Below the pieces are notes generated by a model. It was not told where the DNA came from, did no database searches, and was given only the letters and a program-made list of their open reading frames with translations. Shown piece by piece: positions 1 to 5,463 of a stretch of 8,402 bases of DNA. The translations under genes were made by a program, and so were the position numbers. Source of the stretch: Hyphomicrobiales bacterium (GTDB lineage Bacteria; Pseudomonadota; Alphaproteobacteria; Rhizobiales; Aestuariivirgaceae); NCBI GenBank assembly GCA_020029455.1, contig JAIBJH010000106.1:1-8402 (forward strand), read 5' to 3'. The first letter of the stretch is position 1. Each line of letters begins with the position of its first letter.

Positions 1-135
1 GATCGACCTGTCATCGTTGCTGGCATCCACAGGCAAAGCTGTATCAAGCAGCCAGTTCGAAGCGAAATAGTAGAAAAGGCAGCCACCAACGCCCAGAACT
101 ACCGCAAGTAGCGCGCTCAAGAGTTGCCATGTCAT
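1..135 (-). CDS. aglF: Sugar ABC transporter permease, AglF-like, N-terminus only (cut by the window edge)
   Basis: Inner-membrane permease subunit that would form the channel of an alpha-glucoside ABC importer together with AglG. Only the first 45 codons are present, because the gene runs off the left edge. The reading frame opens at an ATG at 133-135 on the minus strand and begins MTWQLLSALLAVVLGVGG, continuing as a hydrophobic first membrane segment through roughly residue 30, then a polar stretch (DTALPVDASNDD). A Shine-Dalgarno GGGGAG (complement of 144-149) lies 8 nt before the start. It follows the binding-protein gene aglE on the same strand, the order known in the Sinorhizobium meliloti agl operon (aglE, aglF, aglG, aglA, aglK). 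The function is inferred from this order and the MalF-like hydrophobic start; 45 residues alone do not prove it. Confidence 0.75.
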   Translation of the reverse strand, partial: MTWQLLSALLAVVLGVGGCLFYYFASNWLLDTALPVDASNDDRSI

Positions 136-264
136 GTCAGTAACTCCCCAAACATTCAGGCCCAACCAGCAACAGAAATGAAGACGGGAAACGGCGGGCT
201 GTCAAACGCCAGCCGCTTCCCTTCTGGCTTTCGGGAGGAATCGAAAACCACTTGTATGGATAAG

Positions 265-292
265 GCCGGCTGCGGATTGCTCCGCAGCCGGC
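265..292 (-). promoter_or_regulatory. Intercistronic hairpin between aglE and aglF, GNRA-type loop
   Basis: A perfect 12-bp inverted repeat has arms GCCGGCTGCGGA (265-276) and TCCGCAGCCGGC (281-292). Read in the direction of transcription the loop is GCAA, a GNRA tetraloop. It begins 11 nt after the aglE stop codon. No T-run follows it on the minus strand, and a good ribosome site for aglF lies beyond it. It is therefore more likely an mRNA-protecting or partial-attenuation hairpin than a full terminator. Hairpins in this position are known from other binding-protein/permease operons such as malE-malF, where they keep binding-protein mRNA in excess. Confidence 0.75.
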
Positions 293-303
293 AGGTCACG
301 GGC

Positions 304-1659
304 TTACTTGATTTCGTCCCAGGCCTTCTGGATGGCAGCGCCTGTGTCGGCCGCAGACTTGCCACCGACAAAGTCCACCATGCCTGTCCACATCGCGCCA
401 GCACCGATCTTGCCGGGCATCAGGTCCGAACCATCGAAGCGGAAGGTCGTCGCCGAGGCTAGGATCTCGCCCTGCTTCTTCGCCGCATCATTGATGTAGG
501 CATCCTGGTTCACCGACTTGAGGGGCGTGAGGAAGCCGCCATCCTTCATGAAGATCTCGTGAGCAAGCGGCATCTTCAGGAATTCGATGAAGGCACGCGC
601 TCCCTTGGAGTCCTTGGTGATGGTCGCAAGCGTGCCAGCGCCGAGAACCGGACGGCCGAGATCAGGCTTGGAGGCATAAGGAGGGAAGTAGAAAAAATCC
701 GCATCCGTTCCAATCTTTGTGCCTTCCGGGAAGAAGGATGGAATGAAGGAAGCCTGGCGATGCATGTAGCACTTGGGTGGTGAGGCGAAGAGACCCTTCG
801 GGCTGTCGCGGAAGTCGATCGAGGCAACACCCGCCGCGCCGCCATCCACATAGGCATCATTCTTGGCGAAGGAGCCGAAGGTCTCGATGGCGCCGACAAC
901 TTCGGGCGAGTCGAACTTCACTTCATTCGTCACCCACTTATCATAGGTTTCGGGCGACTGTGTGCGCAGCATGATGTCTTCCACCCAGTCCGTCGCGGGC
1001 CAACCCGTGGCACCGCCCGAACCGAGGCCGATGCACCAGGGCTTGCCACCGTCAGCGATGATCTTGTCGGAGAGCGCAATGAGGTCTTCCATGGTCTGCG
1101 GGATTTCATAGCCCGCATCCTTGAAGTTCTCCGGCACATACCAGACGAGCGACTTCAAGTCGGCCTTGTAGGGGAAGGCATAGAAGCTCGATGCGCCATC
1201 CTTGCCCTTGTATGAACCGAGCGCCACCCAGGAAGCGCCCGCGCCATAATTGTCGGTCACGAACTTTGCGTCGTCATCGGTGAGCGGCACAAGGCGGCCC
1301 TTGGCGGCGAGGTCAGCAAGAAGACCAGGCTGCGGAAGAATGGTGATGTTGGAAGGATTGCCACCTTCCGTATCGATCACCGCCTGCTGTTCATAGTTTT
1401 CGGAAGAGGAATACTTCACGTCAGCGCCTGTGGCTTGGCGGAAATATTCCAGCACCACCTGAACGTGGGCTTCGTCATCGCCGCGCCAGGGGCCAAAAAT
1501 GGTGAGCGTCTCGCCCTTGAGGTCGACGCCCTTCAGGGCCTCGAAATTTTCCCAGTGGAAGGGGCCTTCGCCCGGCGGATATTTGAGATCGGCGGCAAGG
1601 GCCGGTGAAGCAACAGCCATGGCAAAGATGGCGGCGGATACAAGGTGATGCAGTCTCAT
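304..1659 (-). CDS. aglE: Periplasmic alpha-glucoside-binding protein of an ABC importer (AglE-like)
   Basis: Extracytoplasmic solute-binding protein that would capture alpha-glucosides (sucrose, maltose or trehalose type sugars) and deliver them to the AglF/AglG permease. It has 451 residues, the usual size for this family. Residues 1-22 form a Sec signal peptide (basic MRLHH, hydrophobic core, PALA before the cut) with the mature protein starting ADLKYPPGEG. The middle shows features of cluster-1 sugar-binding proteins: LTIFGPWRGDD near residue 53, the KPWCIGLGSGG segment and WPATDWVEDIMLR. Two cysteines, in KPWCIG and PPKCYMHRQ, could form a disulfide in the periplasm. The start is supported by the SD AGGGAGGA (complement of 1666-1673), 6 nt before the ATG. 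Its promoter and operator lie upstream and aglR is divergent. The family assignment is strong; the exact sugar is inferred from the agl-type gene order. Confidence 0.88.
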   Translation of the reverse strand: MRLHHLVSAAIFAMAVASPALAADLKYPPGEGPFHWENFEALKGVDLKGETLTIFGPWRGDDEAHVQVVLEYFRQATGADVKYSSSENYEQQAVIDTEGGNPSNITILPQPGLLADLAAKGRLVPLTDDDAKFVTDNYGAGASWVALGSYKGKDGASSFYAFPYKADLKSLVWYVPENFKDAGYEIPQTMEDLIALSDKIIADGGKPWCIGLGSGGATGWPATDWVEDIMLRTQSPETYDKWVTNEVKFDSPEVVGAIETFGSFAKNDAYVDGGAAGVASIDFRDSPKGLFASPPKCYMHRQASFIPSFFPEGTKIGTDADFFYFPPYASKPDLGRPVLGAGTLATITKDSKGARAFIEFLKMPLAHEIFMKDGGFLTPLKSVNQDAYINDAAKKQGEILASATTFRFDGSDLMPGKIGAGAMWTGMVDFVGGKSAADTGAAIQKAWDEIK

Positions 1660-1729
1660 CAGTTTTCCTCCCTGGAGATGATCAGTGCAATCTACTTACT
1701 GTCCTCGCGCCTCTCTTGTTCTTCTTGTT

Positions 1730-1745
1730 TCCAAAGCGCTTTGGA
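1730..1745. promoter_or_regulatory. LacI-family operator, perfect 16-bp palindrome (probable AglR site)
   Basis: The sequence TCCAAAGCGCTTTGGA is a perfect dyad with a central CG, the form typical of LacI-family operators (core AAAGCGCTTT). It lies 6 bp downstream of the aglE -10 box, over the expected transcription start, so bound repressor would block RNA polymerase. The same core occurs again at 1887-1896, ahead of aglR. Binding by AglR is inferred from position and from the neighbouring regulator gene. Confidence 0.8.
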
Positions 1746-1751
1746 TATCTC

Positions 1752-1779
1752 CTCATAGCAGTGACAGCGTCTGTGTCAA
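1752..1779 (-). promoter_or_regulatory. Promoter of aglE (sigma-70 type)
   Basis: On the minus strand a perfect -35 box TTGACA (complement of 1774-1779) is followed after 16 bp by TATGAG (complement of 1752-1757) as the -10 box. The predicted transcription start is near 1745, leaving a leader of about 86 nt before the aglE start codon. The palindromic operator at 1730-1745 lies directly over this start point, the geometry expected for simple repression. The boxes are seen in the sequence; promoter activity is inferred. Confidence 0.75.
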
Positions 1780-1884
1780 GGGCGGTTGTTCAAAATTTGC
1801 GCTGTTTTTCAGCGTTTCATGTGCAGTGCAGCAATTCTTTCGCACACGCAACACAGGAAAATGGGAGTGCGACAACCAAAAGAT

Positions 1885-1898
1885 TGAAAGCGCTTTGG
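1885..1898. promoter_or_regulatory. Second, imperfect operator ahead of aglR
   Basis: The ten-base core AAAGCGCTTT (1887-1896) repeats that of the aglE operator exactly. The right half CGCTTTGG matches the perfect site in full, but the left half has TG in place of CC. It sits 22 bp before the preferred aglR start codon at 1921 and its centre is 154 bp from that of the perfect site. It probably serves autoregulation, by promoter blocking, transcription roadblock or a loop with the first site. Confidence 0.65.
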
Positions 1899-1920
1899 GA
1901 ATATGGAAGAGTTCAACTCC

Positions 1921-2949
1921 ATGAATCTGCGCGCGCTTTCTGAACTCTTGAAACTGTCTCAAACGACAGTGAGCCGTGCTTTGAATGGTTTTCCGGAAGT
2001 TTCGGAAGAAACCCGCGCCCGCGTGAAAGCTGCAGCCGAACTCCATGGCTACAGACCATCTGCTGCTGCGCGACGGCTAGCCATCGGCCAATCCGGTACC
2101 TTGGGCGTTGTCTTCCCGCGCGAACGCAACATGCTGGGCGATCTCATCTTCACCGAGTTTCTCGGCTGCTGCGTTGAGCAGGCCTCCGACATGGGATACG
2201 ACATCACGCTGGCCATGGCGCGGGGCACGCAAACGGAAGAAGCGGTCTATAGGCGCGCCGTGCGCTCTGCCCGCGTCGATGCCATGATCCTCTCAAGCCC
2301 GCTCATCGAGGACCCGCGGCTATCCCTACTGCGCTCACTCAACATGCCTTTCATTCTCCATGGGCGAACACGCGCAGCAGAACACTATGCAACGCTCGAC
2401 ATCGACAACCGCGGCGCCTTCTTCCAGGCAACGCGGCTTCTTTGCGATCTTGGCCACACATCAATCGCCCTCATCAATGGTGATCCCAGCCACAATTATG
2501 CAGTGGACCGCGAGAACGGCTATCGCGCTGCACTCAAAGCTGCCGGGTTGACGCCGCCGCTTTCAAACATCGCGGGCGGCATGATGGTGGAAAGCCACGG
2601 TGAGACAGAGGCCGGCAGAATGCTTGCGCTCGCCCTGCCGGAAAGGCCGACCGCCTTTCTCTGCTCGTCCATTGCCCAGGCGCTCGGCGTGAAACGCGCC
2701 GTGGAAAGCAAGGGACTGAAGATCGGTTCCGACATATCCCTCATCGCTCATGACGATAGGCTCGCCGATATCCGCGCCGAGACATTCGATCCACCGCTTA
2801 CAGCTACGCAATCATCCATTGGCGCAGCGGGAAAGCGTGTCGTAGAACTGGCTGTGGCCATGCTGCGCGAGCCATCGACTCCGCTGCCTTCGGAAGTCTG
2901 GCCCGTTGACCTGGTGGTCAGGCAATCAACGGGGCCAGCGCCCAAATAG
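1921..2949 (+). CDS. aglR: LacI-family transcriptional regulator of alpha-glucoside uptake (AglR-like)
   Basis: DNA-binding repressor whose effector is probably an alpha-glucoside or a derived sugar. With the start at 1921 it has 342 residues, normal for the family. Residues 1-50 are the helix-turn-helix domain (MNLRALSELLKLSQTTVSRALNG, recognition helix about 14-22), followed by the hinge RPSAAARRLAIG. From about residue 60 comes the periplasmic-binding-protein-like effector domain (GTLGVVFPRER, then ATLDIDNRGAF and SLIAHDD further on). The start at 1921 is preferred over an in-frame ATG at 1903 because it has GGAAGAG 9 nt upstream and gives the typical AglR beginning. Starting at 1903 would add six residues and has no clear ribosome site. 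The gene is divergent from aglE, with operator palindromes between them, as in S. meliloti agl. Family is certain; the specific target is inferred from context. Confidence 0.87.
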   Translation: MNLRALSELLKLSQTTVSRALNGFPEVSEETRARVKAAAELHGYRPSAAARRLAIGQSGTLGVVFPRERNMLGDLIFTEFLGCCVEQASDMGYDITLAMARGTQTEEAVYRRAVRSARVDAMILSSPLIEDPRLSLLRSLNMPFILHGRTRAAEHYATLDIDNRGAFFQATRLLCDLGHTSIALINGDPSHNYAVDRENGYRAALKAAGLTPPLSNIAGGMMVESHGETEAGRMLALALPERPTAFLCSSIAQALGVKRAVESKGLKIGSDISLIAHDDRLADIRAETFDPPLTATQSSIGAAGKRVVELAVAMLREPSTPLPSEVWPVDLVVRQSTGPAPK

Positions 2950-2961
2950 TGCGTGCACTTA

Positions 2962-3008
2962 GAGCAAATTCCGGCCAAGTTGCAGACTTGGCCGACAAGA
3001 ATTTGCTC
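2962..3008. repeat. Compound palindrome after aglR, possible terminator or dispersed repeat
   Basis: Two nested perfect stems make one long hairpin. The outer stem is GAGCAAATTC (2962-2971) with GAATTTGCTC (2999-3008). The inner stem is CGGCCAAGT (2972-2980) with ACTTGGCCG (2986-2994). The apical loop is TGCAG, and the only unpaired bases between the stems are ACAA on the 3' side. It begins 12 bp after the aglR stop. No T-run follows, so intrinsic termination is unproven. The opening AGAGCAAATTCC resembles the start of palindromic intergenic repeats common in Rhizobiales, which suggests a dispersed element. Confidence 0.55.
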
Positions 3009-3023
3009 CAGCACATTACTTTG

Positions 3024-3070
3024 GCGCGAATTCTTTCCAGCCGCGTGATCCACGCGGCCGGAAAGCGCGC
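3024..3070. terminator. Strong hairpin between the convergent aglR and DUF1127 genes
   Basis: GCCGCGTG (3040-3047) pairs with CACGCGGC (3051-3058) around an ATC loop. After one A-C mismatch CTTTCC (3033-3038) pairs with GGAAAG (3060-3065), and GCGCG (3024-3028) can pair with CGCGC (3066-3070) outside a four-base bulge. It abuts the stop codon of the minus-strand DUF1127 gene and lies after the aglR hairpin, so it could end transcription from both sides. There is no clear T-run on either side, hence the moderate confidence. Confidence 0.45.
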
Positions 3071-3267
3071 TAGAACTCGTCTGACAGTACCTGATACCGC
3101 GACAGGCCGATGTCGCGCAGCAGATGATCGTCGTAGCTGAGCAAGGCCTTGCGGAGCGCACGGCGCTTTGTGCTGGCCGTGAAACGTTCCAGCATGAGCG
3201 AAAACATGCTGTTTGTCCGGCGCTGGGCAATATTGTTAAGAGCTGTGGTTGTCATTGTCATATCCAT
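3070..3267 (-). CDS. Small DUF1127 (YjiS-like) domain protein
   Basis: Small basic protein of 65 residues. The C-terminal half carries the DUF1127 signature: RRALRKALLSYDDHLLRDIGLSR, with the LLSYDDHLLRDIGL core at about residues 43-56. In Alphaproteobacteria short DUF1127 proteins have been linked to RNA turnover and to phosphate and carbon metabolism, but the exact role of this copy cannot be read from sequence. The start is uncertain: three in-frame ATGs at 3265-3267, 3259-3261 and 3253-3255 fall within the first five codons and none has a strong ribosome site, so the protein may be two or four residues shorter. The gene converges on aglR and ends in the 3024-3070 hairpin. I saw no clear promoter upstream. 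Confidence 0.8.
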   Translation of the reverse strand: MDMTMTTTALNNIAQRRTNSMFSLMLERFTASTKRRALRKALLSYDDHLLRDIGLSRYQVLSDEF

Positions 3268-3596
3268 TCAGATTGCTGTTTGATTGAATGGCGGCGGCAA
3301 TAGACGCCGCTCTGTTGATCAATACTGAAGTGGTTGTTCATCCAGCGTTCAAGGAGAGACAGCCTCACCGGCGCGCAAAGGTCCCATTCATGAGGTCGAG
3401 CTCGGGAACGGAATTCTTTCATCTGCCAGCGATTTCTTGAGCCAATGATCGACAGTCACCTGGTTCTGCATGGCCGTCAGCTCCAAAATATCGAAGTCTA
3501 CGATCCCCGATGATCTACTGCCGATGTGCGCGGCCTTGACTTGCGCTGTCGCATTGCAAGTTGTACTCAGCCAGCACTATCCGGTCGGAGAACTCC
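3268..3596. other. 329-bp stretch with no confident gene
   Basis: The stretch separates the DUF1127 gene (minus) from the GFA-like gene (plus), so it should hold promoters for both, but I found no convincing -35/-10 pair. The only protein-like signal is on the minus strand at 3388-3471: a 27-codon frame starting MQNQVTVDHWLKKSLADERI, with GGAG 9 nt before its ATG. The same frame stays open further upstream, without an obvious start, back to a stop near 3574. It may be a tiny gene or the tail of a decayed one. Nothing else is recognised. Confidence 0.4.
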
Positions 3597-3998
3597 GTGC
3601 ACGTTGATGGCCAATGCTTTTGCGGATACCTGAGGTTCGAAGCGGAAATTGATCCTGCAGGGGTTTGCCTTTGCCATTGCAATGATTGCCAAATTCTATC
3701 GGGTTCGGCATTCCGCATTGTCGTGGACGCACAGCCAGGAACCTTCAGGCTCTTGTCAGGTTCACCAACAATATTCGTCAAGACTGCAGAAAGCGGCCAC
3801 CATCGCAATCTCGCCTTCTGCCCACGCTGCGGAACAGCCATCTATTCCGCCCCAGCTGACGCAAATTCCACCTATTTCGGCCTGCGTGTCGGAGCTTTGA
3901 AACAGCGCAATGAACTACCACCTCGCAGCGAGTATTTTTGCCGTTCTGCTCTGCCTTGGTTGCCCGACCGCGGATTGCCAGGACATGAGACCGAATGA
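3597..3998 (+). CDS. GFA/CENP-V domain zinc-binding protein
   Basis: Protein of the GFA (glutathione-dependent formaldehyde-activating, CENP-V-like) fold, 133 residues, a full family length. Zinc-ligand cysteines are visible: GQCFCG (C7, C9), CHCNDC (C26, C28, C31) and CPRCGT (C75, C78). The C-terminal part, LRVGALKQRNELPPRSEYFCRSALPWL, is typical of rhizobial members. The start is placed at the GTG at 3597 because GGAG lies 6 nt upstream (3587-3590) and the protein then begins MHVDGQCFCG, as family members do. A TTG at 3561 would add 12 residues that do not look conserved. Many GFA proteins have no demonstrated formaldehyde activity, so only the fold and metal binding are claimed. It stands alone, converging on the tRNA gene. 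Confidence 0.85.
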   Translation: MHVDGQCFCGYLRFEAEIDPAGVCLCHCNDCQILSGSAFRIVVDAQPGTFRLLSGSPTIFVKTAESGHHRNLAFCPRCGTAIYSAPADANSTYFGLRVGALKQRNELPPRSEYFCRSALPWLPDRGLPGHETE

Positions 3999-4037
3999 AG
4001 TTCGACCAGAGAATCTTGTTGGCCGTCCCGTTGAAAA

Positions 4038-4112
<75 letters not shown>

Positions 4113-4167
4113 ATAGGCATTCGGATTGGCCGCTCATTGCCACAGCCGGAGGCTTACCGCAACCCGG

Positions 4168-4195
4168 TTGACAGTAACTTACCCATGGCGAAAAT
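4168..4195 (+). promoter_or_regulatory. Possible promoter giving a leaderless small-protein mRNA
   Basis: A perfect TTGACA (4168-4173) is followed after 16 bp by GAAAAT (4190-4195), which matches four of six TATAAT bases. The predicted start point, about 7 bp downstream, falls at 4202, the A of the small gene's ATG. This would give a leaderless message. The boxes are visible; activity and start point are inferred. Confidence 0.4.
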
Positions 4196-4201
4196 CAGGC
4201 C

Positions 4202-4342
4202 ATGAAACCCGGCCAATCGAAACAATCACACAGACAAAAGCGGCTGGCCAAGGCGCTGCGCGACAACCTGAAAAAGCGCAAGGCCAAGGAACGGCAGGTT
4301 CTGCCCAAGGAAGAAAAGCCCGGCAAACAGGCTAGAGACTGA
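4202..4342 (+). CDS. Small lysine/arginine-rich protein, 46 residues
   Basis: Very basic, hydrophilic protein without a signal peptide or membrane segment. Residues 9-32 are predicted to be a charged helix (SHRQKRLAKALRDNLKKRKA), rich in Lys and Arg, followed by a charged tail (PKEEKPGKQARD). I recall similar short basic proteins beside murA in Rhizobiales but know of no assigned function; nucleic-acid or ribosome binding is only a guess from composition. No good Shine-Dalgarno precedes the ATG (only AGG 2 nt away), and the in-frame stop at 4175-4177 leaves no other ATG upstream. A TTGACA box upstream suggests a leaderless transcript. Its last 11 bp overlap the end of the dehydratase gene on the other strand. 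Confidence 0.6.
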   Translation: MKPGQSKQSHRQKRLAKALRDNLKKRKAKERQVLPKEEKPGKQARD

Positions 4343-5279
4343 CGGCTGTGGTATTCGCCCCGCACAGCAGTACACCGATACGCTCGTTGGGAGAAGGCAC
4401 ATACCGCCCAGAGAGAAGTGCCGCCAGCGCCGCCGCACCTCCGGGTTCCGCCACAACGCGCAGCCTGTCCCACAACAAGGCCTGCGCCTTTTTGATTGTC
4501 TCGTCGGGCACCAGCACCGCATTCTTGATATGGCGCTGGGCAATGCCGAACATGATTTCGCCGACCCGGCGCGGAGCAAGGGAGTCCGCCGCCACACCGC
4601 CTGTTGGCGCATCGACAGGTTTTCCGGCCTTCAGCGCATCATGCAGCGTGGGCGCCAGTTCCGGTTCGACGGAAACCACCTTGATCCGGTCTTCAAGGAA
4701 AGCGGCGATGCCGCCGATGAGACCCCCACCGCCTGTCGCCACAAGTAACGTATCGACGTCAGATGCTTGCTCTTCGAACTCGAGACCGACGCTCCCCTGC
4801 CCCAGCAGGGTTTCGATCTGCTCGAAGGCATGGATCTTGAGCGCCCCCGTTTCAGTGGCATGCTCGTCGCAAAGTGCCAGAGCATCGTCATAGCGCTCGC
4901 CCTCGACCACAAGTTCCGCGTCATAGCTGCGGATGCGCTCGATCTTGGCTGGAGACGAAATCCTGGGAACGAAGATGCGCGCCCTGTGTCCAAGCTTCTG
5001 GGCGGCAAAGGCAACTGCCGCACCATGGTTGCCGCCTGATGCCGCAGTAACGCCGGCGGCCAGCACGGGCCTTGTGAGGAGATTGGTAAATGCCCCCCGG
5101 GCTTTGAAGCTTCCCGTATGCTGGAGCAATTCCAGTTTGAAGGTGATTGGAAGGCCTGAGAGCCCCAAGTCTTCCGCCGCGACTTCGGCCACAGGCGTGC
5201 GCCGGACATGGTTCCGGATAAGCTGATAGTTCTTCGCGATTGCCTCGCGATTGATCTGGTGTGCCAATCCCGCTGTCAT
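4332..5279 (-). CDS. PLP-dependent threonine/serine dehydratase-family protein
   Basis: Fold-type II pyridoxal-phosphate enzyme of the threonine dehydratase/serine racemase group, expected to deaminate L-threonine or L-serine to a 2-oxo acid in the cytoplasm. It has 315 residues, so it lacks the C-terminal ACT regulatory domain of biosynthetic IlvA and is of the short catabolic or hydroxy-amino-acid type. Visible motifs: the PLP lysine in TGSFKARGA (K59), SGGNHG (residues 81-86) packing on the cofactor, the glycine loop TGGGGLIGG (182-190) holding the phosphate, and LLCGANT near the C-terminus. No strong ribosome site precedes the ATG at 5277-5279, so the start is moderately certain. It is divergent from murA across 184 bp and overlaps a small basic gene at its 3' end. 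Substrate choice (threonine, serine or another hydroxy amino acid) cannot be settled here. Confidence 0.87.
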   Translation of the reverse strand: MTAGLAHQINREAIAKNYQLIRNHVRRTPVAEVAAEDLGLSGLPITFKLELLQHTGSFKARGAFTNLLTRPVLAAGVTAASGGNHGAAVAFAAQKLGHRARIFVPRISSPAKIERIRSYDAELVVEGERYDDALALCDEHATETGALKIHAFEQIETLLGQGSVGLEFEEQASDVDTLLVATGGGGLIGGIAAFLEDRIKVVSVEPELAPTLHDALKAGKPVDAPTGGVAADSLAPRRVGEIMFGIAQRHIKNAVLVPDETIKKAQALLWDRLRVVAEPGGAAALAALLSGRYVPSPNERIGVLLCGANTTAVSL

Positions 5280-5463
5280 GGGGTTTGCTTAATGGTCCTA
5301 AAGGCCCGGTTCAACGCGGGAATTGTCCCCATTGTCAGGACCTTACCTCAGGGCGTTAAATGCGGTTGCCCCAAAGCCGCCACATATGCTTGTAAGCACA
5401 GCCAAGGGACTGTTCGGCACTGCACAAATTGATTCTGCAGACCACTATTTCGGGGATATTCAA
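5280..5463. promoter_or_regulatory. Divergent intergenic region between the dehydratase gene and murA
   Basis: This 184-bp region must hold the start signals of both genes, but I see no consensus promoter. A small dyad, TGCTT and AAGCA separated by GT (5387-5398), could be a regulator site. GGTCCT (5294-5299) and AGGACC (5337-5342) form a distant inverted repeat. The murA frame stays open upstream to 5323, but the predicted extra residues do not resemble MurA, so I treat this as leader DNA. The murA ribosome site GGGGA is at 5452-5456. Confidence 0.4.

Noticed and set aside
124..462. Plus-strand frame of 112 codons near the left edge
   Set aside because: Overlaps aglF start, the hairpin and the end of aglE on the opposite strand; no protein-like features.
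1800..1814. CGCTG / CAGCG dyad with a T5 loop in the aglR-aglE region as an operator
   Set aside because: Only 5 bp per arm, unrelated to the clear operator core, and upstream of the aglE -35 box; too weak to annotate.
5323..5463. N-terminal extension of MurA
   Set aside because: The extra 47 residues do not resemble MurA and a good ribosome site sits before the canonical start at 5464.
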